In this document: positions 38,595 to 45,907 of the stretch, piece after piece
Position numbering within the stretch: position 1 is the first letter of the stretch
Layout of the letters: every line of letters starts with the position of its first letter
Assembly: GCA_036384795.1 (NCBI GenBank)
Contig: DASVLP010000062.1
Coordinates: 1 to 64,000, forward strand
DNA: 64,000 nt
Source of the DNA: Andeanibacterium sp036384795
GTDB lineage: Bacteria; Pseudomonadota; Alphaproteobacteria; Sphingomonadales; Sphingomonadaceae
Direction: 5' to 3'
Made by a program: the position numbers and the translations under genes
Notes under the pieces: generated by a model
What the model was told of the DNA's origin: nothing
Databases searched by the model: none
What the model saw: the letters and a program-made list of their open reading frames with translations, nothing else

Positions 38595-39818
38595 ATGAGC
38601 ACCGCCCAGTTCCGCGGCACCCCGCGCCGACGATATTACACCGGGGGCGATCTTTCGCGGATGCATTCGATCGCCGACTTGCGCGCGCGGGCGCACAAAC
38701 GTCTGCCGCGGATCGCGCTCGAATACCTCGAAGGCGGGGCAGGCGAGGAGGCGACGCTCGACCGCGAACGGGAGGCATTCGCCGCCTGGCGCTTCGTGCC
38801 GCATACGCTGGTCGACGAATCCCACCGCAGCGGGCCGTATCCGATCCTCGGGCGCGACGCGCCGATGCCCATGATCATCGCCCCAACCGGGCTCAACGGC
38901 CTGTTCCAGCGCCATGCGGACACCGCGCTGGCGCAAGCGGCGGCGAAAGTCGGTGTGCCGTTCGTCCAGGGCACGATGTCGAACGATCCGATGGAAGATG
39001 TCGCCAAAGTGCCCGGCTTGCGCCACTGGTGGCAGCTCTACGTGTTCGGGCCGGACGAGATCTGGCAGTCGCTGGTCGACCGCGCAGCCGCCGCCGGCTG
39101 CGAGGCATTAGTGCTGACCACCAACGCGCAGATCTTCGGCCAGCGCGATTGGGATGCGCGGCTGCGGATCAACCAGACGATGCCTTCGCTGCCGACGATC
39201 GTCGATGCCGGGTTCCATCCCGGCTGGCTGATGCGCACGCTGTCGCACGGAATGCCCGAGTTTTCGAACGTCATCGACTTCATTCCCAAGGACCGGCGCG
39301 GGTTCTTCTCGAGCGCGTTCTGGATCAGGGAGCAGATGCCCAAGTCGTTGTCGTGGGACACGGTCGCGAAGATCCGTCAGCGCTGGAAGGGGGCGTTCTT
39401 CATCAAGGGCATCCTGCACCCCGACGACGTGCGCCGCGCGTGCGACAGCGGCGCCGACGGGATCATGCTTGGCACCCACGGCGGGCGGCAGATCGATTGG
39501 GCGGTCTCGGCGCTCGATATTCTGCCGCAGGCGCGCGCGATCGTCGGCGATCGGGCGGCGCTCTACATGTCGGGCGGCATTCGCTGCGGCACCGATGTGC
39601 TCAAGGCGCTGGCGCTCGGCGCGGACGCGGTGCTTGCGGGACGCGCGGTGCTCTACGGTCTCGGCGCGGCGGGGAGTGCAGGCGCGGCCCGCGCGCTCGA
39701 AATCCTCAAGGGCGAGATCGACAACGAGCTCGGCCAGCTCGGGGTGCCGTCGCTCGACAAGCTTTCGCCGGACATTCTCGTGCGGGCCGATGCGCTGCCC
39801 GGCCGGAACGCATCGTAG
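38595..39818 (+). CDS. FMN-dependent alpha-hydroxyacid oxidase/dehydrogenase
   Basis: 407 residues, TIM-barrel flavoenzyme. N-terminus RRYYTGGDLSRMHSIADLRA, RLPRIALEYLEGGAGEEATL (family signature), APTGLNGLF, VPFVQGTMS, LYVFGPDEI, a long central lid (FHPGWLMRTLSHGMPEFSN), FIKGILHPDD and the flavin/substrate site GTHGGRQIDW with catalytic His and Arg; GGIRCGTDVLKALALGADAV binds the FMN phosphate. It oxidises a 2-hydroxyacid such as lactate or mandelate; electron acceptor unknown. The ATG at 38595 was kept because the residues from about 10 on match the family; there is no ribosome binding site, and the EcfG promoter implies a leaderless message. The ThDP enzyme gene follows after 63 bases. Confidence 0.9.
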   Translation: MSTAQFRGTPRRRYYTGGDLSRMHSIADLRARAHKRLPRIALEYLEGGAGEEATLDREREAFAAWRFVPHTLVDESHRSGPYPILGRDAPMPMIIAPTGLNGLFQRHADTALAQAAAKVGVPFVQGTMSNDPMEDVAKVPGLRHWWQLYVFGPDEIWQSLVDRAAAAGCEALVLTTNAQIFGQRDWDARLRINQTMPSLPTIVDAGFHPGWLMRTLSHGMPEFSNVIDFIPKDRRGFFSSAFWIREQMPKSLSWDTVAKIRQRWKGAFFIKGILHPDDVRRACDSGADGIMLGTHGGRQIDWAVSALDILPQARAIVGDRAALYMSGGIRCGTDVLKALALGADAVLAGRAVLYGLGAAGSAGAARALEILKGEIDNELGQLGVPSLDKLSPDILVRADALPGRNAS

Positions 39819-39881
39819 TGCGATAGGTTATCTCATCAAGGGCGAACCGGCGGAATAACGGGCAATTCGAGGAGACGCAGC

Positions 39882-41666
39882 GTGGCGCAATCGGTCAGCG
39901 AGTTTTTCTGGGAGCGGCTCCATGAATGGGGCGTGCGCCGCGTGTTCGGCTATCCCGGAGACGGCATCAACGGCCTGATCGGCGCGCTCGACAAGATGCG
40001 CGACAAGTTCGACTTCGTGCAGGTGCGGCACGAAGAGATGGCCGCCTTCATGGCGTCGGCCCATGCGAAATTCACCGGCGAGCTGGGCGTTTGCATGGCA
40101 ACGTCCGGGCCGGGCGCGGTGCACTTGCTCAACGGGCTTTACGACGCGCGGCTCGACCACATGCCGGTGCTGGCGATCGTGGGCCAGCAGGCACGCACCG
40201 CGGTGGGCGCACATTACCAGCAGGAAGTCGACATGACCTCGCTGTTCAAGGACGTCGCCGGCGCGTTCACCGGCTACGCGATGGTCCAGGCGCAAGTCCG
40301 CCATCTGATCGACCGCGCGGTGCGCATCGCCAAAGCGCGCAACCGGGTAACCGCGCTGGTGTTCCCCAACGACCTGCAAGAGCTGCCCTACGAAGATCCG
40401 CCGAGGAAGCACGGTGCGGTGATGTCCGGCATCGGCTGGACGCGTCCGAAGACGGTGCCGCACCGGGCCGACCTGATCCGCGCGGCGGAGGTGCTCAACG
40501 CCGGCAAGAAAGTCGCGCTGCTTGTCGGCGCAGGCGCGGGCGGCGCGACCGACGAAGTGATCGCGATCGCCGATGCACTCGGCGCGGGCGCGGCCAAAGC
40601 GCTGCTCGGCAAGGATGTACTGCCCGACGACCTGCCGTGGGTCACCGGCTCGATCGGCATGCTCGGCACCAAGCCGAGCTACGACCTGATGATGGAGTGC
40701 GACACGCTGCTGACGCTCGGCTCGGGCTTCCCCTATTCGGAGTTCCTGCCCAAGGAAGGCCAGGCGCGCGGGGTGCAGGTCGACATCGACCCCGCGATGC
40801 TGTCTATCCGCTTTCCGCACGAGGTGAACCTCGAGGGCGATGTCGCCGCGACGGTCGAGGCGCTGCTGCCGCTGCTCCAGCACAAGACCGATACCAGCTG
40901 GCGCGAGAAGATCGCCGGGTGGAAGCAGGATTGGGAACAGACCCTGCACGACCGGGCGATGGTCGCCGCCACTCCGGTCAACCCGCAGCGCGTGTTCACC
41001 GAATTCAGCCCGCGCGTGCCGGACCATGCGATCCTCACCAGCGACAGCGGCAGTTGCGCCAACTGGTATGCGCGCGACGTGAAGATCCGCCGCGGCATGC
41101 GCGCGTCGCTGTCGGGCGGGCTCGCGTCGATGGGCGCCGGCGTGCCGTACGCGATCGCCGCCAAGTTCGCCTATCCTGACCGCCCCGTGATCGCGATGGT
41201 CGGCGACGGGGCAATGCAGATGAACAACATGGCCGAGCTGATCACGGTCAAGAAATACCACGAGAAGTGGCCGAACCAGTGCTTCGTGGTGCTGGTGCTC
41301 AACAACCAGGACCTGAACCAGGTGACCTGGGAGCAGCGGGTGATGGAAGGCAATCCCAAGGCCGAGATCACCCAGACGCTGCCCGACGTTCCGTATCACA
41401 AGTTCGCCGAGCTGATCGGCTTCGAAGGCATCCTGGTCGAAGACCCCGAGATGCTGGGCGAGGCGTGGGAGCGTGCGCTCAATTGCGGCAAGCCGTGCGT
41501 GCTCGAAGTGAAGACCGACCCCGAGGTGCCGCCGCTGCCGCCGCACATCACCTTCAAGCAGGCGCGCGCCTTCACCAGCACTGCCGTGAAAGGCGACCCC
41601 GACGAAGGCTCGATGCTGAAAGGCAGCATCAAGCAAGTGCTGAGCTCGGTGTTCGCCGAAGATTGA
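39882..41666 (+). CDS. Thiamine diphosphate-dependent enzyme (pyruvate oxidase / acetolactate synthase-like)
   Basis: 594 residues, three domains. The N-terminal PYR domain has YPGDGINGLIGAL and the catalytic Glu in VRHEEMAAFMA (Glu51 or 52), then MATSGPGAVHLLNGLYD; the central domain follows TPKTVP-type linker; the C-terminal PP domain has the ThDP motif VGDGAMQMNNMAEL (from about 440) and VLVLNNQDLNQVTWEQ. It probably acts on pyruvate or another 2-oxoacid, fitting the upstream hydroxyacid oxidase that would make 2-oxoacids, but it could also be an oxidase or a lyase. The start is a GTG at 39882 with GAGGAG upstream. Last gene before an inverted repeat. Confidence 0.9.
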   Translation: MAQSVSEFFWERLHEWGVRRVFGYPGDGINGLIGALDKMRDKFDFVQVRHEEMAAFMASAHAKFTGELGVCMATSGPGAVHLLNGLYDARLDHMPVLAIVGQQARTAVGAHYQQEVDMTSLFKDVAGAFTGYAMVQAQVRHLIDRAVRIAKARNRVTALVFPNDLQELPYEDPPRKHGAVMSGIGWTRPKTVPHRADLIRAAEVLNAGKKVALLVGAGAGGATDEVIAIADALGAGAAKALLGKDVLPDDLPWVTGSIGMLGTKPSYDLMMECDTLLTLGSGFPYSEFLPKEGQARGVQVDIDPAMLSIRFPHEVNLEGDVAATVEALLPLLQHKTDTSWREKIAGWKQDWEQTLHDRAMVAATPVNPQRVFTEFSPRVPDHAILTSDSGSCANWYARDVKIRRGMRASLSGGLASMGAGVPYAIAAKFAYPDRPVIAMVGDGAMQMNNMAELITVKKYHEKWPNQCFVVLVLNNQDLNQVTWEQRVMEGNPKAEITQTLPDVPYHKFAELIGFEGILVEDPEMLGEAWERALNCGKPCVLEVKTDPEVPPLPPHITFKQARAFTSTAVKGDPDEGSMLKGSIKQVLSSVFAED

Positions 41667-41690
41667 CGCGGGCATGAGCAAAGGTCGACA

Positions 41691-41821
41691 AAAAGCCCTC
41701 TCCCCTTGCGGGAGAGGGAGGAGCCCCGGCAGGGGCGGGGGAAGAGGGGGCCGCCGCGCGAGCGGCGGCGCGCGCCGCCGACCCCTCTCCCAACCCTCTC
41801 CCGCAAGGGGAGAGGGCTTTT
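41691..41821. repeat. Inverted repeat element with perfect 28-bp arms
   Basis: Arms 41691-41718 and 41794-41821 are perfect reverse complements; each arm is also a hairpin by itself (CCCTCTCCC, 5-base loop, GGGAGAGGG). The 75-base centre has its own 8-bp stem (GCCGCCGC/GCGGCGGC, 41750-41769). This resembles the CCCTCTCCCxxTGCGGGAGAGGG repeats scattered in proteobacterial intergenic DNA. The right arm runs directly into the start of the next gene. Confidence 0.85.
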
Positions 41822-42626
41822 GAGTTCCCCGACTCAGCGCAAGGCCTCCCGGTTGATCGCCGGGGGAGCGGCACTGCTCGCGGGCGCGGTGTTCGCCGAT
41901 TCCGCGGTCGAGCATTACCGCGGCTCGTTCGACAACCGTGCGATGCCCGCGCCACTGGCCGGCTCGGCGCTCGCCTTGATGGCGGACGGCGCGATCATCG
42001 CTGGCGGTCTCGGCGCACGGGCGGGTGTTTACACGATGGGCGCGCATGCCGCGAGCGCGGCGATCGGCGCGGCAGGGCTGGGGTTCCATACCTACAACAT
42101 CGCCAAGCAGGTCGGCGGCATCCGGTGGGGCACCTTGTTCTACCAGGCGCCGATCGGTGCGCCCGCGGCGCTGGTGCTGTCGGGCGTTCTCGGCGCGGCG
42201 GCGCAGGCGCTGGCGAGCGGCAATCCGTGGCTGGTTTCGGGACGCGCGATCGCCGGACTGTGCGCGGTTGGTATCGCCGGCAACGCCGCCGAAGTCGCCC
42301 TGCTGCACTTCCGCGGCGCGTACCACAACAAGGCGATGTATTTGCCGGTCACGATCACCCCGCTCGCGGCGCTGGCCTTGGCGGGGGCGGCCTTGACCGG
42401 ACGGACGAGCTGGATCGTCACCGCGACGCTGGCGGTCACCGCGGCGCTCGGGCTCGCCGGGTCGGGCTTCCACGCCTACGGCATCTCGCGCGAGATGGGC
42501 GGGTGGCGCAACTGGCGCCAGAACCTGCTTTCGGGCCCGCCGCTGCCTGCGCCGCCGAGCTTCACCGGGCTCGCGATCGCGGGACTGGGCGCGCTGCTGC
42601 TGATGCGCAAGGTGCGCCGTGGCTGA
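41820..42626 (+). CDS. Membrane protein with internal duplication
   Basis: 268 residues from a TTG at 41820, about seven or eight hydrophobic helices. Two halves resemble each other: VEHYRGSFDNRAMPAPLAG with FHTYNIAKQVGGIRW in the first half, and ALLHFRGAYHNKAMYLPVT with FHAYGISREMGGWRNW in the second. No family recognised. The ribosome binding site GGGGAGAGGG lies inside the right arm of the preceding repeat; an ATG at 41942 would start inside the first duplicated motif and is less likely. It overlaps the gluconate-dehydrogenase subunit 3 gene by 8 bases, so it is part of the dehydrogenase operon and may be its membrane partner. Confidence 0.75.
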   Translation: MSSPTQRKASRLIAGGAALLAGAVFADSAVEHYRGSFDNRAMPAPLAGSALALMADGAIIAGGLGARAGVYTMGAHAASAAIGAAGLGFHTYNIAKQVGGIRWGTLFYQAPIGAPAALVLSGVLGAAAQALASGNPWLVSGRAIAGLCAVGIAGNAAEVALLHFRGAYHNKAMYLPVTITPLAALALAGAALTGRTSWIVTATLAVTAALGLAGSGFHAYGISREMGGWRNWRQNLLSGPPLPAPPSFTGLAIAGLGALLLMRKVRRG

Positions 42627-43248
42627 TCCGTTTCCCGACTATGACGTGCTCGCCAAGCGCGACACCCCCGCCTGGAACCGGCAGACCCGCAAGGTGGTCG
42701 AAGAGCGGCTCGCGCTCCAGATTCCGCCCCACCCGCTCAGCGACGTCCAGCTTGCGACATTGCGCCGGGTGGTCGCGCGCGTGGTGCCCGATCCCGAAGG
42801 ACGCCCGCCGACCACGACGCTGGCGATGGTCATCAAGAAGATCGCCGAAGACGGCCGCGACGGCTATCGCCACCACGCATTGCCGGGCACGCGCGAGTGC
42901 TGGCAGCGCGGCCTCGATGCGATCGAAGCCGAAGCGCGGGTGCGCCGCGGGTATCCTTTCGCGGCCCTAGTCGATGCCGAAGCCGACACGATCCTCGAGT
43001 GCATCGCCCAAGGCGACGTCCGCGCCGCGGAATGGGAGACGCTGCCGGCGAAGGAATTCTGGTTCTGGCGGCTGCTGCTGGATTGCGTATCGGCGCACTG
43101 GGCGCAGCCTTCCTTGTGGAGCGCGATGGGCTTCGGCGGCCCGGCGAGCCCGCAAGGCTATGTCCGCACCGGGATCGACCGCCGCGACCCGTGGGAAGCA
43201 ATCGAGGCGGGCGAGACGATGCGCGGATTGCCGAGGCACCATGGTTGA
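42619..43248 (+). CDS. Gluconate 2-dehydrogenase subunit 3 family protein
   Basis: 209 residues. Features of the small subunit of membrane-bound FAD sugar/alcohol dehydrogenases: FPDYDVLAKRDTPAWNRQTR, LSDVQLATLRRVVARVVPDP, GYRHHALPGTRECWQRGLDA and LDCVSAHWAQPSLWSAMGFG. There is no obvious Tat signal, unlike many homologues. It should partner the GMC dehydrogenase encoded next, with which it overlaps by 8 bases. The start is a GTG at 42619 overlapping the membrane protein gene. The substrate is not known. Confidence 0.88.
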   Translation: MADPFPDYDVLAKRDTPAWNRQTRKVVEERLALQIPPHPLSDVQLATLRRVVARVVPDPEGRPPTTTLAMVIKKIAEDGRDGYRHHALPGTRECWQRGLDAIEAEARVRRGYPFAALVDAEADTILECIAQGDVRAAEWETLPAKEFWFWRLLLDCVSAHWAQPSLWSAMGFGGPASPQGYVRTGIDRRDPWEAIEAGETMRGLPRHHG

Positions 43249-44887
43249 CGACGATCCGCAGAATGTCCCCCGCGCCGCCGGCGGCCGCGCGCCAGACGTA
43301 TTCGTGCCGGGCGGCTGGGTGCCGATGCGCGAATATCCCGAGGACGAGGAAGTCGATTTCGCGATCGTCGGCACCGGGGCGGGCGGCGGCACGCTCGCCT
43401 GCAAGCTGGCCGAGGCGGGCTTTTCGGTGGTGGCGTTCGACGCCGGGCCGTATTGGCGTCCGCTCGAGGACTTCGCCTCGGACGAAAGCGAGCAGGCCAA
43501 GCTCTACTGGACCGATCCGCGGGTGGTCGACGGGGCCAATCCGGTGAAGCTCGGCGCGAACAATTCGGGCAAGTCGGTCGGCGGCTCGACCGTCCACTTC
43601 GCGATGGTTTCGCTGCGCTTCCGGCCCGAATGGTTCAAGAGCCGCAGCAAGCTGGGCTACGGCGCCGACTGGCCGCTCGATTGGCGCGAGATGTGGGAAT
43701 ACTACGGCGAGGTCGAGAAGGCGCTGCGGGTGTCCGGGCCGATCACCTATCCGTGGGGGCCCAAGCGGCCGCGCTATCCGGGGCGGGCGCATCCGCTCAA
43801 CGCGCCGGCGGTCTATCTGGCGCGCGGCGCGAAGATGCTCGGCATCGAATGGACCGAGACCCCGATCGCTACGCTCTCAGCGCCGCGGGGCAAGGCGCAT
43901 CCGTGCGTTTATCGCGGGTTCTGCATCTCCGGCTGCTCGACCAACGCCAAGCAGTCGGTGCTGGTTACCTGGCTGCCGCGCGCGCTGACGGCGGGCGCGG
44001 AGATCCGTGATCTCGCGATGGTCGGAAGGATCGAGACGAAGAACGGGCGCGCGATCGGCGTGCACTACCAACGCAATGGCGAATGGCGCTTCCAGAAGGC
44101 GAAGAACGTGGTCGTTGCCGGCTACGCCATCGAGACCCCGCGGTTGCTGCTGAATTCGGCGAACGGCGAGTTTCCCGATGGTCTCGCCAATTCCTCGGGC
44201 CTCGTCGGCAAGAACCTGATGGTGCAGCTCAACCAGGCCGCGTGGGGTGAAGTGGATGAGGAAGTGCGCAGCTACAAGGCGCCTCCCAGCCTCGCGATCA
44301 GCGAGCACTGGAACTACTGCGACGAAGGCAAGGATTACCACGGCGGCTGGTGCTACATGAGCCAGGGCCCGCTACCGGTCGGCTGGGCGGGCATCCTTTC
44401 GGGCGGGCGCAACCTGTGGGGCAAGGCACTGGTCGAGGAAATGCACCGCTATAACCACGTCGTCGGCCTCAAGATGGTCGGCGAAGTGTTGCCGGACGAG
44501 CGCAACACGGTCACGCTGACCGACGAGCAGGATCAGTACGGCCTGCCGGTGCCGCGCGTCACTTTCTCGCTGCGCGAGAATGAGTACGCGATGATTTCGC
44601 ACGCGCTCGACTTCATGGACGCGAGCCTAGCCGCCGTCGGCGCGCGCAACCGCTGGCGCGAAACCGACGATACATGCCACCTTGGCGGCACAGCGCGGAT
44701 GGGCAGCGACCGCGCGACAAGCGTGGTCGATGCCGATTGCCGCAGCTGGGACATCCCGAACCTGTGGATCTGCGACGGGTCGGTGTTCCCGACGGTCGGC
44801 GGGGCCAACCCCTCGTTGACGATCCAGGCGATCGCCTGCCGCACCGCCGACCGGATTTCGGAACTCTCCCGCCGTGGTGAGATTTAA
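43241..44887 (+). CDS. GMC family FAD-dependent dehydrogenase (gluconate dehydrogenase-like large subunit)
   Basis: 548 residues. The FAD site is VDFAIVGTGAGGGTLACKLA (about 38-57) with GGSTVHFAMVSLRF behind it, a Cys cluster YRGFCISGCSTNAKQS as in gluconate and sorbitol dehydrogenase large subunits, and a GMC C-terminus DTCHLGGTARMG then FPTVGGANPSLTIQAIA. Expected to oxidise a sugar, sugar acid or alcohol and pass electrons to quinone. The classic third subunit, a multihaem cytochrome c, is not encoded here. The ATG at 43241 follows GAGGCACC and overlaps the small subunit gene. An SDR gene starts at the next base after the stop. Confidence 0.92.
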   Translation: MVDDDPQNVPRAAGGRAPDVFVPGGWVPMREYPEDEEVDFAIVGTGAGGGTLACKLAEAGFSVVAFDAGPYWRPLEDFASDESEQAKLYWTDPRVVDGANPVKLGANNSGKSVGGSTVHFAMVSLRFRPEWFKSRSKLGYGADWPLDWREMWEYYGEVEKALRVSGPITYPWGPKRPRYPGRAHPLNAPAVYLARGAKMLGIEWTETPIATLSAPRGKAHPCVYRGFCISGCSTNAKQSVLVTWLPRALTAGAEIRDLAMVGRIETKNGRAIGVHYQRNGEWRFQKAKNVVVAGYAIETPRLLLNSANGEFPDGLANSSGLVGKNLMVQLNQAAWGEVDEEVRSYKAPPSLAISEHWNYCDEGKDYHGGWCYMSQGPLPVGWAGILSGGRNLWGKALVEEMHRYNHVVGLKMVGEVLPDERNTVTLTDEQDQYGLPVPRVTFSLRENEYAMISHALDFMDASLAAVGARNRWRETDDTCHLGGTARMGSDRATSVVDADCRSWDIPNLWICDGSVFPTVGGANPSLTIQAIACRTADRISELSRRGEI

Positions 44888-45907
44888 GTGACTATGAAAC
44901 AGAAACTTCCCAAACCGCCCGTGGTGGTGGTGACTGGCGCGTCGGCCGGCGTCGGCCGCGCGGTTGTGCGACGGTTCGCCAGGGACAAGGCCAGGATCGG
45001 GCTGATTGCGCGCGGGCGCGATGGCCTGGAAGGAGCAAAACGCGAGGTCGAGGCGGCGGGCGGCGAGGCGCTGATCTGCCAGTGCGACGTCGCCGATTAC
45101 GCCGCGGTCGAAGCGGCGGCTGAACGGATCGAGCAGGAGCTCGGCCCGATCGACGTCTGGATCAACGCCGCATTCGCCGGCGTGCTCGCGCGCTTCGTCG
45201 ACATGAGCATGGAGGATTACGACCGCGTCACCAAAGTCACTTATCTGGGCCAGGTCCATGGCGCCCGCGCCGCGCTCGAGCGGATGCTGCCGCGCGACAA
45301 GGGCTCGATCGTCCTCGTCGGCAGCGCGCTCGCCTATCGCGGGATCCCGCTGCAATCGGCCTATTGCGGGGCGAAGCACGCGATTCAGGGGTTCGAGGAT
45401 TCGTTGCGGGCCGAGCTGCTCCACGCCAAATCGAACGTGCACGTCAGCATGGTGCAATTGCCCGGGGTGAACACGCCGCAGTTCGACTGGATCAGGAATG
45501 AGATGCCGCACTTGTCCAAGCCGGCGAGCCCGCCTTATCAGCCCGAAATCCCTGCCGAGGCGATCCACTATGCCGCACACCACCGCCGCAAGGAGATCAA
45601 GCTCGGCTGGCCCACGATCGAGGCGATCTGGGGCGATCGGCTGGCTTCGCCGCTGCTCGACCGCTACCTCGCCGCGACCGGTTTCAAGGGGCAGCAGGAC
45701 AAGCAGCCGGTGCCGGCCGATTACCGGGACAACCTTTACGAGCCGGTTCCCGGCGACCATGGGGCGCACGGCCGGTTCGACGGCTGGGCACGCACCCGCA
45801 GCCCGCAACTGTGGCTCACCACGCATCGGATGCAGGCGGCGCTCGGAGCCGGTGTAGCGCTCGCGGCAGGGGGACTTGCATGGCTGACGGCGCGCGCGCG
45901 GGCGTGA
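44888..45907 (+). CDS. SDR family oxidoreductase with C-terminal extension
   Basis: 339 residues. Cofactor motif VVTGASAGVGRAVV, IARGRDGLE, CDVADYA, WINAAFAG, catalytic Ser in VLVGSALAY and Tyr-x-x-x-Lys in YCGAKHA; the family tail after about residue 230 ends in a hydrophobic segment (AALGAGVALAAGGLAWL), suggesting membrane association. A non-classical SDR of the long alphaproteobacterial type. The start is a GTG at 44888 immediately after the GMC gene; an ATG at 44894 is equally possible. The end overlaps the GH15 gene. Its substrate could be linked to the GMC dehydrogenase product. Confidence 0.88.
   Translation: MTMKQKLPKPPVVVVTGASAGVGRAVVRRFARDKARIGLIARGRDGLEGAKREVEAAGGEALICQCDVADYAAVEAAAERIEQELGPIDVWINAAFAGVLARFVDMSMEDYDRVTKVTYLGQVHGARAALERMLPRDKGSIVLVGSALAYRGIPLQSAYCGAKHAIQGFEDSLRAELLHAKSNVHVSMVQLPGVNTPQFDWIRNEMPHLSKPASPPYQPEIPAEAIHYAAHHRRKEIKLGWPTIEAIWGDRLASPLLDRYLAATGFKGQQDKQPVPADYRDNLYEPVPGDHGAHGRFDGWARTRSPQLWLTTHRMQAALGAGVALAAGGLAWLTARARA

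Noticed and set aside
34769..39843. Shared 13-base string CGATAGGTTATCT near 34770 and 39832
   Set aside because: A repeat of this length is expected by chance in a window of this size and nothing else around the two copies matches.
39828..42473. Long minus-strand frame opposite the ThDP enzyme gene
   Set aside because: It runs through the inverted repeat and opposite a clear enzyme gene; composition is that of an antisense shadow.
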